A DNA stretch of 64,000 nt from Halobaculum saliterrae (GTDB taxonomy: Archaea; Halobacteriota; Halobacteria; Halobacteriales; Haloferacaceae): contig NZ_WUUS01000005.1 of NCBI RefSeq assembly GCF_009831625.1, forward strand, positions 1 through 64,000, given 5' to 3'. Within the stretch, counting starts at the first letter, position 1. Each line of letters starts with the position of its first letter. The position numbers and the translations under genes were made by a program. This document shows, piece after piece, positions 43,883 to 53,035 of the stretch. The notes under the pieces were generated by a model. The model was given only the letters and a program-made list of their open reading frames with translations, was not told the origin of the DNA and did no database searches.

Positions 43883-44872
43883 TCAGCCGAGCTGGACTTC
43901 TTCCTCGGCCTCGAGCAGCTCGTGGTACCGGTTGCGGATGGTGACCTCCGAGATGTTCGCCACCTCGCTCACCTCGCTTTGGGTCACCTTCTCGTTAGTG
44001 AGCAGCGACGCGGCGTAGACGGCCGCGGCCGCGAGGCCGACTGGCGACTTGCCCGAGTGGACGCCCTCCTGTTTGGCCGTCTGGAGGAGCTGGCGGGCAC
44101 GTCGTTCGGACTCGTCGGACAGGTCCAGGTCCGACGCGAACCGCGGAACGTAGCTCTCGGGGTCCGCCGGCTGGATCTCCAGCTTCAGCTCGCGGACGAC
44201 GTAGCGGTACGTCCGCGCGATCTCGTCCTTCTCGACGCGGGAGACGTTCGTGATCTCGTCGAGCGACCGCGGCGTTCCGGCCTGTCGGGCGGCCGCATAG
44301 AGGCTCGCGGTGGAGACGCCCTCGATGGAGCGCCCGGGGAGGAGGTCCTCGTCGAGCGCGCGGCGGTAGATGACCGAGGCGGTCTCGCGGACGTTGTCCG
44401 GCAGGCCCAGCGCCGAGGCCATGCGGTCGATCTCGCCGAGCGCCTGCTTGAGGTTGCGCTCCTTCGAGTCGCGCGTGCGGAACCGCTCGTTCCACGTGCG
44501 CAGCCGCTGCATCTTCTCTCGCTGGCGGCCGGACAGCTGGTTGCCGTAGGCGTCCTTGTCCTGCCAGCCGATGTTGGTCGACAGCCCCTTGTCGTGCATC
44601 ATGTTCGTCGTGGGGGCGCCGACGCGGGACTTCTGGTCCTTCTCCTTGGAGTCGAACGCGCGCCACTCCGGCCCGTGATCGATCTCGTCCTCCTCGACGA
44701 CGAGGCCGCAGTCCCGGCAGACGGTCTCGCCGCGCTCGGAGTCGTTCGTCAGCTTCCCGCCGCACTCCGGGCATTCGAGCTGTTCTCCCTCCGACTCGGA
44801 CTGCGTCTCGTCCTCGCCGGCGGTGGTGGTGCGCGATCGGTCGTCCGTGTAACTTCGGACGTTCTCACTCAT
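43883..44872 (-). CDS. tfb: Transcription initiation factor IIB (TFB)
   Basis: A 329-residue general transcription factor. The N-terminal zinc ribbon is CPECGG (about residue 34) and CRDCG. The B-reader/linker (GPEWRAFDSKEKDQKSRVGAP) and two cyclin-fold repeats follow (ALGEIDRMASALGLPDNV and ARQLLQTAKQEGVHSGKSPVG). It binds TATA-bound TBP and recruits RNA polymerase. Haloarchaea encode several TFBs, so this is one paralogue of unknown specificity. The ATG at 44872 is chosen because the upstream extension is not TFB-like. Confidence 0.93.
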   Translation of the reverse strand: MSENVRSYTDDRSRTTTAGEDETQSESEGEQLECPECGGKLTNDSERGETVCRDCGLVVEEDEIDHGPEWRAFDSKEKDQKSRVGAPTTNMMHDKGLSTNIGWQDKDAYGNQLSGRQREKMQRLRTWNERFRTRDSKERNLKQALGEIDRMASALGLPDNVRETASVIYRRALDEDLLPGRSIEGVSTASLYAAARQAGTPRSLDEITNVSRVEKDEIARTYRYVVRELKLEIQPADPESYVPRFASDLDLSDESERRARQLLQTAKQEGVHSGKSPVGLAAAAVYAASLLTNEKVTQSEVSEVANISEVTIRNRYHELLEAEEEVQLG

Positions 44873-45205
44873 TGTTAGGATGTGTTGAAATCGGAGACTC
44901 AAGGCTCCGATGGGGGGTTCGCCGTACCAGTTACAGGGGCGGAAGCAACTTATATCTGCTGGCGGATTTTCGCCGTCTTCGGGCCCGAATTCCGCCAATC
45001 GAGGTGCGTTCGGCTCCACCTAATTCCGCCGGGTCGAGAGCACCGTGCTCGGAGAGCCGACCGTGGACGATCCCGAGGCGGCCACGGCGGTCTCGAGGTG
45101 GATCCTGACGGCGTCGAAGCGAACCCGACCGGAGGGACGACCGGATCCATGACCGCAGTCGGGGGTATCGAAACCCTTACTCGCGGTCCGTGGCACTCCC
45201 CGTAC
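44873..45205. promoter_or_regulatory. Divergent promoter region of tfb and gatC
   Basis: A 333-base gap with no supported gene. Near 44948-44957 the run AACTTATATC is the only strong AT-rich element. Read leftwards it would place a tfb start with a leader of about 50 bases. Read rightwards it would give gatCA a leader over 200 bases, so gatC may have its own weaker promoter near 45170-45180 (CGAAACCCTTACT). Confidence 0.4.
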
Positions 45206-45517
45206 ATGACAGCGACGGACGAGGGCGCCGAGTCGGAGGCCGACGCCGGCGTCGTCGACCCCGACGAGGTCCGCCACGTCGCCGACCTCGCCCGGGTCGA
45301 CCTCGACGACGAGGAGGCGACGGCGTTCGCCGAGCAGTTCGCGGACGTGCTCGACTACTTCGCGGCGCTCGACGAGGTGCCCGAGGTCGCGGACGAGCCG
45401 GATCTGGTGAACGTGATGCGCGCCGACGAGGTGCGCGACGGCCTCTCCCAGGAGGAGGCGCTCGCGAACGCGCCCGACTCGGAGGCGGGCTTCTTCAAGG
45501 GGCCGAAGGTCTCATGA
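45206..45517 (+). CDS. gatC: Asp-tRNA(Asn)/Glu-tRNA(Gln) amidotransferase subunit GatC
   Basis: A 103-residue protein with the GatC signature: VDPDEVRHVADLARVDLDDEEA, FADVLDYFAALDEVP, and a C-terminal PDSEAGFFKGPKVS. GatC stabilises GatA-GatB and helps channel ammonia in forming Gln- or Asn-tRNA, an indirect route in archaea. The ATG at 45206 gives a short acidic N-terminus. The stop overlaps the gatA start (ATGA at 45514-45517). GatB is not in this window. Confidence 0.92.
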   Translation: MTATDEGAESEADAGVVDPDEVRHVADLARVDLDDEEATAFAEQFADVLDYFAALDEVPEVADEPDLVNVMRADEVRDGLSQEEALANAPDSEAGFFKGPKVS

Positions 45518-46872
45518 GCGCCGACGACGCCCGAGACGGCGACTCGACCGACGACCTGAACGCGTTCGTCACCCGGGAGACCGTCGAGGGCGACGCGGAC
45601 GGTCCCCTCGCGGGGAAGACGGTCGCCGTGAAGGACAACATCTCGACCGAGGGGATCCGGACCACCTGCGGCTCCGCGATGCTCGCGGAGTACGTGCCGC
45701 CGTACGACGCGACGGTCGTCGAGCGCCTGCGGGAGGCCGGCGCGACGCTCGTCGGCAAGGCGAACATGGACGAGTTCGGCATGGGCGGCACGACCGAGAC
45801 CTCGGCGTTCGGCCCTACGAAGAACCCCGTCGACCCCGAACGCGTCCCGGGCGGCTCCTCGGGCGGCTCCGCGGCTGCCGTCGCCGCGGGCGAGGCGGAC
45901 CTCGCGCTCGGCTCCGACACCGGCGGCTCGGTTCGCAACCCCGCCGCGTTCTGCGGCGTCGTCGGGATCAAGCCGACGTACGGCCTCGTCTCGCGGTACG
46001 GCCTCGTCGCGTACGCCAACTCGCTGGAGCAGATCGGGCCGCTGGCGAACACGGTCGAGGACGCGGCCACGCTGCTCGACGCCATCGCCGGCCCCGACGA
46101 ACACGACGCGACGACGCGGTACGACGCCGCGGAGGGCGGCGCGCCCGGCGCGACCGACGTTCCGGACGACGTCCATCCCGCCGACGCGACCGAGTACGCC
46201 GCGGCCGCCGACGGCGACGTGGACGGGATGACCGTCGGCGTTCCGACGGAACTGGTCGAGGGGGCCGACGACGAGGTCGTCGCGGTGTTCGAGGACGCGC
46301 TGGCGGACCTGGAGGCGCGGGGCGTCGAGACGGTCGAGGTGTCGCTGCCCTCCGTCGAACACGCGGTGCAGGCGTACTACGTCATCGCGATGTCGGAGGC
46401 GTCCTCGAACCTCGCGCGCTTCGACGGCGTTCGGTACGGCGTCGACGGCGGCGAGGGCAACTGGAACGAGTCGTTCGCGGCCGCCCGCGAGGAGGGCTTC
46501 GGAGACGAGGTGAAACGCCGGATCCTGCTGGGGACGTACGCCCTCTCGGCGGGCTACCACGACAAGTACTACGAGAAGGCGCAGGACGCCCGCGCCTGGG
46601 TGAAACGGGACTTCGACGAGGCGTTCGCCGAGGCGGACGTGCTCGCGACGCCGACGATGCCCGTGCTCCCCCCGAAGCGCGGCGAGAGCCTCGACGACCC
46701 GCTCTCGCTGTACCTGATGGACGCGAACACGGTGCCGGTGAACCTCGCGAACCTCCCGGCGATCTCGGTGCCGGCGGGCGAGGCCGAGGGCCTCCCGGTC
46801 GGGATGCAGTTCGTCGGCCCCGCCTTCGGCGAGGAGGCGATCATCCGCGCGGGCAGCGCCGTCGAGGAGTAG
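45514..46872 (+). CDS. gatA: Asp-tRNA(Asn)/Glu-tRNA(Gln) amidotransferase subunit GatA
   Basis: A 452-residue amidase-signature enzyme that releases ammonia from glutamine for GatB. The catalytic triad is visible: Lys in AGKTVAVKDNIS (about residue 41), cis-Ser in PGGSSGGSAAAVAAG, and nucleophile Ser in SDTGGSVRNPAAFCG. Substrate-channel segments (GIKPTYGLVSRYGLVAYANSLEQIGP and GTYALSAGYHDKYYEKAQ) are intact. An acidic stretch near residues 195-235 is a haloarchaeal insertion. Coupled to gatC; the next gene is 49 bases downstream. Confidence 0.95.
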   Translation: MSADDARDGDSTDDLNAFVTRETVEGDADGPLAGKTVAVKDNISTEGIRTTCGSAMLAEYVPPYDATVVERLREAGATLVGKANMDEFGMGGTTETSAFGPTKNPVDPERVPGGSSGGSAAAVAAGEADLALGSDTGGSVRNPAAFCGVVGIKPTYGLVSRYGLVAYANSLEQIGPLANTVEDAATLLDAIAGPDEHDATTRYDAAEGGAPGATDVPDDVHPADATEYAAAADGDVDGMTVGVPTELVEGADDEVVAVFEDALADLEARGVETVEVSLPSVEHAVQAYYVIAMSEASSNLARFDGVRYGVDGGEGNWNESFAAAREEGFGDEVKRRILLGTYALSAGYHDKYYEKAQDARAWVKRDFDEAFAEADVLATPTMPVLPPKRGESLDDPLSLYLMDANTVPVNLANLPAISVPAGEAEGLPVGMQFVGPAFGEEAIIRAGSAVEE

Positions 46873-46921
46873 CGCCGCGGCCGCGCGGAACCGTGAAGTC
46901 GCCCCGGCGTCACCCTCCGAC

Positions 46922-47245
46922 ATGGACAGCCTCCAGCATATCGTCCCCGGCGCTCACGGGGTTTCCTACGCGGTCGTCGTCGCCCTCGGCGGCGTCGCCG
47001 GCGCGGGACTGCTCGGGCTCGGGTTGGCCGCGTTCCTGCGCCGGCGCTCCCGGTCGTACCTGCTGGTCGCGCTCGCGCTCGGCGCGCTCGCGGCGCGGGC
47101 CGGCCTCGCGGCGGGTGCCGCGTTCGGCCTCGTCGGCGTCGACGCCCACCACTTCGGCGAACACCTCCTCGACGTGGTGATGGCGGCGCTCGTCGTCGCG
47201 GCGGTGTACTACGCACGGTCGGTCGGGTCGGAGGTGTCGTCGTGA
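46922..47245 (+). CDS. Conserved haloarchaeal membrane protein (DUF7471 type)
   Basis: A 107-residue protein with about three hydrophobic helices and no soluble domain (HGVSYAVVVALGGVAGAGLLG, YLLVALALGALAARAGLAAG, LLDVVMAALVVAAVYYARS). It matches a short haloarchaeal family that usually sits beside a winged-helix regulator; the DUF7471 label is from memory. The stop overlaps the GTG of the regulator (GTGA), so the pair is co-translated. The helix regions hold a His pair (AHHFGEH) that could bind metal or heme, which is only a suggestion. Confidence 0.65.
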   Translation: MDSLQHIVPGAHGVSYAVVVALGGVAGAGLLGLGLAAFLRRRSRSYLLVALALGALAARAGLAAGAAFGLVGVDAHHFGEHLLDVVMAALVVAAVYYARSVGSEVSS

Positions 47246-47775
47246 GCGACCCCGCCGTCCCGCCGACCGGTCGGTCGACGCGCGAACGTATCGCCGAGTA
47301 CGTGCGCTCACACCCCGGTATCCACTTCAACGAGCTCGTTCGGCGGCTGGATCTCGCGCCCGGACAGGCGCAGTACCACCTCCGCCGGCTCGACCGCGAC
47401 GACCGCGTCGTCGGCGAGGAGGTCTCCGGCCGAACTCACTACTTCGACCCCGCGGTCGACCCTCCCGAACGTCGCCGTCTCGCGCTGTTTCGTCGGGAGA
47501 CCGCCCGCGACGCCGTGCTCGAACTGCTCGACGGTCCCGCCCGCCCGGGGGCGGTTGCGGACGGGATCGGCGTCGCCCGGAGCACGCTGGAGTGGCACCT
47601 CGACGGCCTCACGGACGCCGGGGTGGTCGAGAAGTGCCGCGACGAGCGCGGCCGGGTCACGCTCGCGCTGACGGATGCCGAGGCGACCGTCCGAGACCTC
47701 CGTCGGATCGAGCCGTCGATCCCGGATCGACTGCTCGACCGCTTCACTCGGCTGGTCGACGCGCTGCTGGAGTAG
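47242..47775 (+). CDS. Double winged-helix transcriptional regulator
   Basis: A 177-residue ArsR/MarR-like regulator with two winged-helix units. The first is STRERIAEYVRSHPGIHFNELVRRLDLAPGQAQYHLRRL and the second VLELLDGPARPGAVADGIGVARSTLEWHLDGLTDAGVVEK. The GTG start overlaps the membrane protein stop. Pairing with a membrane protein suggests that the two act together, with the membrane partner as sensor, but that is inference. The regulator may also control its own operon. Confidence 0.82.
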   Translation: MSDPAVPPTGRSTRERIAEYVRSHPGIHFNELVRRLDLAPGQAQYHLRRLDRDDRVVGEEVSGRTHYFDPAVDPPERRRLALFRRETARDAVLELLDGPARPGAVADGIGVARSTLEWHLDGLTDAGVVEKCRDERGRVTLALTDAEATVRDLRRIEPSIPDRLLDRFTRLVDALLE

Positions 47776-47853
47776 GCCATACGGTCCGATGTCGACCCCC
47801 GCGTTCGACGCCCGCACCACAACCCCCTTCTCCGCGACCCCGCTAGGGCGAGT

Positions 47854-49215
47854 ATGACAGACGCGGACGCCAACGGCCCCGCCGCCGACGAACTCTCGGG
47901 CGGCGATGACTCCGCGGATCCGTCGCTCGACGGCCTGTCGCGGCGCGAGGCGCTCAAGGCCGCCGTCGCCGTCGGCGGCGCCGCCGGCCTCGCCGCCTGC
48001 GTCGACCGCCTCGACGACGAGGAGCCGGTGCCGACCGGCGACGGCGCCGACGGTCACCCCGAGCGCCAGTACGGCTGGAACGACCACGTCCGGACCGACG
48101 ACGCGGGGAACTGGCAACTCCCCCGCCACCAGACGCTCCTGTACCTCTCACTGCCGGCCGAGGGGCCGCCGAGCGAGGCCGACCGCGAGACGGTCCGGGG
48201 CGCGCTCGACGCGCTCGACGAGGCGTACGCCTGGAGCCACGAGGGACTGCTTCACTCGGCGGCGTACTCCCCGGCGTACTTCGACCGGTTCGAGGCGGAT
48301 CTGGCGGTTCCCGACGACGTGTCGCTCCCGGCTCCGACGCCCCTCGCGGACTACGAGACCCCCGAGTTCGACACGCAGGACGCGCTCGTCCACCTCGCGT
48401 CCGACCGCCCGGACGCGCTGTTGGCGGCCGAGGAGGCGCTCCTCGGGGAGGCGGACGAGGCCAACGGCGTGTCGTTCCCCTCGGCGCTGACCGACGCGCT
48501 CGAACTCGCCGACCGTCGGACGGGCTTCTTCGACCCGGGGATGCCCCACGAGAAGGCCGACGAGCTCTCGGGGGTGCCCGAGCCGAACCCCGTGCCCGAG
48601 GACGCGCCGCTGTTCATGGGGTTCATCGCGGGGTTCCGGGGGAACCAGGCGACCGAGGACGCCGTCGCGATCGGCGAGGGGCCGTTCGCCGAGGGGACGA
48701 CGAAGTCCGTCGGCAACTGGCGCCAGCGCCTCGCCGACTGGTACGGCGAGCAGGACCGCGACCAGCGGGTGATGGAGCTGTTCTCGCCGGGCCACGCCGC
48801 GGGAGACCTCGTCGAGGGCGTCGGGACGAACCTCGGCGACGACTCGGGGATCGACCGCTTCCTCGACTCGGTCGTCGAGGACGCGACGGAGTACGGCCGC
48901 GTCGGCCACGCACAGAAGGCCGCGCGGAAGAACCGCGACGCGGACGGGAACCCGCTCCTGCTTCGCCGCCACTTCGAGTCGGCCGACGGGGACGTTGCGA
49001 GCCTCCACTTCCCGTCGCTCCAGCGCTCCATCGACCAGTTCGAGACCGTCAGGCGCTCGATGAACGGCGTCGACGCGACGGAGGCGACCCCGGCGGTCCG
49101 ACAGCGCGTCAACAACGGCATCCTCGAGTACATCTTCCTGCGTCACCGCGGCTACTTCCTCGTCCCGCCGCGGTCGCTGCGTGCGCTCCCGACGCCCGAC
49201 GGCACCGGGAGTTGA
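47854..49215 (+). CDS. Tat-exported DyP-type peroxidase-like lipoprotein (DUF7405)
   Basis: A 453-residue secreted protein. SRREALKAAVAVGGAAGLAAC is a twin-arginine signal with a lipobox (LAAC), so it is exported folded and lipid-anchored. The core resembles dye-decolourising peroxidases: the LFMGFIAGFRGN segment, LHFPSLQRSIDQFETVRRSMNG, and a C-terminal RGYFLVPPRSLRALP typical of the family. A clear GxxDG heme motif was not found, so heme binding is uncertain and it may be a DyP-like relative without peroxidase activity (family DUF7405). Stands alone. Confidence 0.72.
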   Translation: MTDADANGPAADELSGGDDSADPSLDGLSRREALKAAVAVGGAAGLAACVDRLDDEEPVPTGDGADGHPERQYGWNDHVRTDDAGNWQLPRHQTLLYLSLPAEGPPSEADRETVRGALDALDEAYAWSHEGLLHSAAYSPAYFDRFEADLAVPDDVSLPAPTPLADYETPEFDTQDALVHLASDRPDALLAAEEALLGEADEANGVSFPSALTDALELADRRTGFFDPGMPHEKADELSGVPEPNPVPEDAPLFMGFIAGFRGNQATEDAVAIGEGPFAEGTTKSVGNWRQRLADWYGEQDRDQRVMELFSPGHAAGDLVEGVGTNLGDDSGIDRFLDSVVEDATEYGRVGHAQKAARKNRDADGNPLLLRRHFESADGDVASLHFPSLQRSIDQFETVRRSMNGVDATEATPAVRQRVNNGILEYIFLRHRGYFLVPPRSLRALPTPDGTGS

Positions 49216-49264
49216 GTCCCCGGCAGAGAACACAACACGTGACCGATGCCGCGAGCGGTCCCGT

Positions 49265-49552
49265 TCAGAACTCGACGAACGCGACGACCGCTCCGATCAC
49301 GGTCAGTGCGGCACCGACGGCGACGCCGACGCCCCGCGTGCCGTCGGTGAGCACGTCCTCGTGGGCCAGCAACAGCACGCCAGAAACGAACAACACTCCC
49401 GCGAGGACGATCCCGAGCCCGGTCGGGGACGCCCCGGCGAGCGGTCCGCTCGGGGTCGCCGTGGGGTGGCCCGGGTGCGCGATCGCGCGCTGGGGAGCCG
49501 TTCCGACCGCGAACGCCGCCACGAACGCGGCGACAGTCGATATCCGTCTCAT
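49265..49552 (-). CDS. Small secreted or membrane protein with signal peptide
   Basis: A 95-residue protein. MRRISTVAAFVAAFAVGTAPQRAIA is a signal peptide with a cleavage site before HPGHPTA, followed by a low-complexity segment and two hydrophobic helices (LGIVLAGVLFVSGVLLLAHE and GVGVAVGAALTVIGAVVAFVEF). The family is not recognised. The ATG at 49552 is preferred. Convergent with the DyP-like gene, divergent from the iron transport lipoprotein, with which a functional link is possible but unproven. Confidence 0.6.
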   Translation of the reverse strand: MRRISTVAAFVAAFAVGTAPQRAIAHPGHPTATPSGPLAGASPTGLGIVLAGVLFVSGVLLLAHEDVLTDGTRGVGVAVGAALTVIGAVVAFVEF

Positions 49553-49740
49553 CGTTCGCCCCGACACCCGGCGGGCATAACTCGGTTACGACCCGGAGGC
49601 CCTCGGCGATGGTCGGAACCCTTCCACCCAGACCCTTCCCCGGAGCGTGTGTTCGACCGCCGTACCGCCGGTTCGAAGGCCGAACGGCGATTCGACAGGT
49701 GTACCAGAACCCCCTTTCGTCGCCGTCACCGATCCCGGGT

Positions 49741-50838
49741 ATGGACAGACGTACGTTCCTCGGGAGCGCGGCCGCGACGGCGTCGGCCGCCGCGCTCGGG
49801 GGGATCTCCGGATGCCTCGGCTTTCAACTCTCATCGAGCGACGGGATCGCCGGCGAGCCGCCGCTCGTCGAGGACCGGCCCGACGGCGTCTACCTCCCGA
49901 GCCACGTCGAGGGGATGACCATGGCCGGAACGGGTGAGGCGGGCGACTACCGGGTCGCCGTGTTCTATTCCTACGCGCACCGCTTCTGGAACGTCAACGG
50001 GGAGTCGGTCGAGCGGACGGACGTCGGCTCCGACGACGACGTACATCTCATGGCGAGCGTCTGGGACCCCGAGACGGGGACGGTCCTGCCGGAGACCGGC
50101 GTCTCGGTGGAGGTCGAGAAGGACGGCTCGCTCGTCTCACAGGAGGTGATCTATCCGATGCTCTCCCAGCCGATGGGCACCCACTACGGCGGGAACTTCG
50201 GGCTCGACGGCGACGGCACCTACACCGTGAACGTCTCCGTCGGGGGCGTCCGCACCCGCCGAACGGGCGAGTTCCGCGACCGCTTCGGCGACCCGGCGGA
50301 GGTCGCGGTCGAGATGGAGTACAGCCAGTCCGCACGCGACGAGATCTCCTTCCGGACGCTGGAGAACGCGGGCGACCGGGACGCCGTCGAGCCCATGGAG
50401 ATGGAGATGATCCCCGACGGGACGGCGCCGCCCGTCGCCGACCTTCCCGGCGAGGTCCTCGGCGACGTGAACAGCAACGACGCGATACTCGTCGCGACGG
50501 TCCTCGAGGAGTCGCCCGAGGGGATCGACGCGGATGGACGGTACCTCGCCGTGTCGGCTCGAACCCCGTACAACCGGATGCTGATCCCGGCGATGGGGCT
50601 GGAGGCGACGCTCGCCCGCGACGGGGAGGAGTCGTTCTCCGGGGAGCTCGCCCGGACGCTCGACCCCGACCTCTCGTATCACTACGGGGCGGCGCTGGCG
50701 GGCGCGAGCGTCGAGTCCGGCGACGAACTGACGCTGACGCCGACGGTGTGGCCGCAGATCGCCCGCCACGAGGGGTACGAGACGGCCTTCGGCGCGCTTC
50801 AGGGCGGGATGCCGGAGCGGACGCTGACCGTGGAGTAG
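49741..50838 (+). CDS. Tat lipoprotein of the Tp34/P19 iron-transport family
   Basis: A 365-residue secreted protein. DRRTFLGSAAATASAAALGGISGC is a Tat signal with lipobox (SGC). The core matches the iron/copper-binding Tp34/P19 family as annotated in haloarchaea (iron transporter), with VAVFYSYAHRFWNVNG, the IYPMLSQPMGTHYGGNFGLDGDGTYTVNV middle, and a duplicated domain at the C-terminus. Met and His residues near MLSQPMGTHYG are candidate metal ligands. No iron box precedes it, unlike the siderophore cluster at 53 kb. A role in periplasmic iron delivery is inferred. Confidence 0.72.
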   Translation: MDRRTFLGSAAATASAAALGGISGCLGFQLSSSDGIAGEPPLVEDRPDGVYLPSHVEGMTMAGTGEAGDYRVAVFYSYAHRFWNVNGESVERTDVGSDDDVHLMASVWDPETGTVLPETGVSVEVEKDGSLVSQEVIYPMLSQPMGTHYGGNFGLDGDGTYTVNVSVGGVRTRRTGEFRDRFGDPAEVAVEMEYSQSARDEISFRTLENAGDRDAVEPMEMEMIPDGTAPPVADLPGEVLGDVNSNDAILVATVLEESPEGIDADGRYLAVSARTPYNRMLIPAMGLEATLARDGEESFSGELARTLDPDLSYHYGAALAGASVESGDELTLTPTVWPQIARHEGYETAFGALQGGMPERTLTVE

Positions 50839-50874
50839 CGACCCCGTCGGCCGTGGAGCGGCTCCCGGACGGGG

Positions 50875-52212
50875 CTACAGTTTCTCGGTGATCTCGTCGA
50901 CGACGCTCTGTTCGAAGAAGACGACGACGTGGTCGCCCTCGCGGATCACCGTGTCACCACGCGGCGTGACGAGTCCCCCGTCGCGCGTGATCGCGCCGAT
51001 GACGAGGCAGGGCGGGAAGTCGTGGATCGACTCGCTGATCGGTCGATCGACGAGCAGGGAGTCGGCGTCGATCTCGACCTCCATCACCTCCGCGCGGTCG
51101 TCCTCGATGAGGGCGACGTTCTCGGCGCCGCTCTCCTGGGTGAACCGGGTGATCTCCTCGGCGACGACCGCCCGCGGGCTGACGCCCACGTCGATGCCGA
51201 CCGTCTCGAACAGGTCGACGTACGCCGTCTGGTCGACGATCGCGACGGTCCGTTCGACGCCGAGGCGGGTCGCGAGCAGGCACGACAGGAGGTTCTTCTC
51301 GTCCGAGTCGAGCGCCGCGATGAGCACGTCCGCGTCGCCGACGCGCTCGCGTTCGAGGAACCCCACGTCCGTCGCGTCCGACTGCATGACGACCGTCTCC
51401 GGGAGTTCCTCGGCGAGCTTCCGGGCGCGGTCCTCGTCCTGTTCGATCAGCCGGGGGGAGAAGCCTCGCTCGCCGAGCAGACGGGCGGTGTGATAGCCGA
51501 TCTCCGACCCGCCGACGATGACGACCTCCTCGCCGGTTCCGACGTGCTCCTCGGGTGCCACGTCGGCGGCGAAGCCGCGAACGCTCCCCGGCGACCCGAT
51601 GACGACCATGCGGTCGTTCGCCTCGATCAGCGTCTCCCCGCGGGGGATGACGACCTCGTCCTCGCGGATGATCGACGCGAACGTCAGCGAGTCGAAGCGG
51701 TCGGCCTCGCTGACGGTCTGGCCGACGAGCGGGCTCTCCTCGCTCACCACGAACTCCGCCATCTGCACCATGCCGTCGGCGAAGGGATCCACGTCGCGGG
51801 CGGCCGGCAGGCCGATGACCCTGACGATGGACTCGGCGGTGAGCAGGTTCGTACACACCATGAAGTCGATCCCGAACGCCTTGCGTGAGCGCTCCCACGT
51901 CCGGAGATACTCCGTGTGTTTGATCCGGGCGATCGTGAACGCGTCGCTGACCGCCTTCGCCGTCGAGCAGGCCACGATGTTCGTCTCGTCGTCGTCGGTC
52001 GAGGCGACCATCATGTCGGCGTCCCCGATACCGGCCTCCTCCAGCGTCGAGACGACGGTCCCGTCGCCGTTGATCGTCAACACGTCCAGCGCGTACGTCA
52101 GCTCCTCGCAGCGCTCCTCGTCCCGTTCGATGATCACCACGTCGTGGGCGTCCGCGAGATCGGCCGCGATGCTCTCGCCGACCTGTCCCGCGCCGACGAT
52201 CACGACTCGCAC
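50875..52212 (-). CDS. trkA: Trk potassium uptake regulatory subunit TrkA
   Basis: A 445-residue peripheral subunit of Trk K+ channels with two RCK units. The first Rossmann site is VIVGAGQVGESIAADL, followed by a TrkA-C domain (about residues 140-225). The second is VIVGGSEIGYHTARLL, then a second TrkA-C (IHDFPPCLVIGAITRDGGLVTPRGD). These bind NAD(H) or ATP and gate the TrkH pore, needed for the high internal K+ of haloarchaea. TrkH is not adjacent. GTG at 52212 is chosen as the first start before the Rossmann strand. Confidence 0.93.
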   Translation of the reverse strand: MRVVIVGAGQVGESIAADLADAHDVVIIERDEERCEELTYALDVLTINGDGTVVSTLEEAGIGDADMMVASTDDDETNIVACSTAKAVSDAFTIARIKHTEYLRTWERSRKAFGIDFMVCTNLLTAESIVRVIGLPAARDVDPFADGMVQMAEFVVSEESPLVGQTVSEADRFDSLTFASIIREDEVVIPRGETLIEANDRMVVIGSPGSVRGFAADVAPEEHVGTGEEVVIVGGSEIGYHTARLLGERGFSPRLIEQDEDRARKLAEELPETVVMQSDATDVGFLERERVGDADVLIAALDSDEKNLLSCLLATRLGVERTVAIVDQTAYVDLFETVGIDVGVSPRAVVAEEITRFTQESGAENVALIEDDRAEVMEVEIDADSLLVDRPISESIHDFPPCLVIGAITRDGGLVTPRGDTVIREGDHVVVFFEQSVVDEITEKL

Positions 52213-52366
52213 GGCGCGACCACCTGTTGCATGGACGCCCCTGTTCGTCGGAGGCGAATGAGCGTTCCGGAGTCTCGACAGCCCATGCGAGGGGGTGTTC
52301 CGACGCCGGGTCGGCGCAGTCGGGCGGTCGGCGGTTCGACCGATCAGGCTCCGGGGGGCGGACCGC

Positions 52367-52909
52367 TCAAAGCGACTCCGTGTCGTCCCGAACGTCGAGG
52401 CGTACGTCCCGTTCGCGACCCTCAAGATCGGAGACCGCCCGGCGGACCACGCGCTCGGCCTCCTCCGTGACGAGGTCCTTCACTCGGTCGAGGACCCACC
52501 CGAACGAGACCAGCGGCGGCAGCGACACCGACGAGGAGTCGGCGGAGTCCGCGTCGAAGTTGATCTCCAACGTGACGCGACACCCCTCCTCGGCGTCGGT
52601 GGGGGCGTCCGACGGAAGCTCCTCCAACGGTTCGATCCGCCACGATCCGTGCGCGTCGATGTCCTTCACGATCCGCCAGTCGATCCGCGTCGGCGGGTCC
52701 ACGTCCGTCACCTCCGAGCGGGCGGTGTAGGTGAGCTTCCACCACGCGAACCGGAGCGCGTAGCGTGACCCCGGGCCCCCGTCGCCGCGCGTCCGCGAGA
52801 CGCGGTCGAGGTACTCGGTGTACCGCTCGTAGCGCGGGAAGTCCACGAGGAACTCGTACGCCTCCTCGGGGGCGACGTACACGTCCGTCGAGACGACGAG
52901 CTCGTCCAT
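52367..52909 (-). CDS. SRPBCC family protein
   Basis: A 180-residue START-like protein: MDELVVSTDVYVAPEEAYEFLVDFPRYERYTEYLDRV at the N-terminus, a central antiparallel sheet (ARSEVTDVDPPTRIDWRIVKDID) and a C-terminal helix (VLDRVKDLVTEEAERVVRRAV). It resembles coenzyme Q-binding or polyketide-cyclase-like proteins. The ATG at 52909 is chosen. It is divergent from the first siderophore-binding protein, so the paired iron boxes at 52980-53031 could also affect it. Confidence 0.75.
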   Translation of the reverse strand: MDELVVSTDVYVAPEEAYEFLVDFPRYERYTEYLDRVSRTRGDGGPGSRYALRFAWWKLTYTARSEVTDVDPPTRIDWRIVKDIDAHGSWRIEPLEELPSDAPTDAEEGCRVTLEINFDADSADSSSVSLPPLVSFGWVLDRVKDLVTEEAERVVRRAVSDLEGRERDVRLDVRDDTESL

Positions 52910-52979
52910 GTCACCGGATCCGGCGGCCGAGAGGTAAGGGTTCGGGCTGCGCGGACGACGACACCGACGGCCCCGATCG

Positions 52980-52995
52980 TTTTGGCCTCCCAAAA
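52980..52995. promoter_or_regulatory. Upstream iron-box palindrome, SBP1 promoter
   Basis: TTTTGGCCTCCCAAAA is a 16-base inverted repeat of the same length and layout as the box at 53016-53031, centred 36 bases upstream of it. It lies just upstream of the TATA region (CTTTTATTTG). Its half-sites are TTTTGG/CCAAAA rather than TTTAGG/CCTAAA, so it may be a weaker site. Confidence 0.5.
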
Positions 52996-53015
52996 AATCG
53001 ACGGCCTTTTATTTG

Positions 53016-53031
53016 TTTAGGTTGGCCGAAA
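53016..53031. promoter_or_regulatory. Iron-box palindrome overlapping the SBP1 promoter
   Basis: TTTAGGTTGGCCGAAA lies between the TATA-like run and the ATG at 53036, four bases before the start codon. It resembles the DtxR/IdeR/SirR-type operator (TTAGG...CCTAA). A bound repressor at this place would block polymerase on a leaderless promoter when iron is plentiful. Confidence 0.65.
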
Positions 53032-53035
53032 CGGT

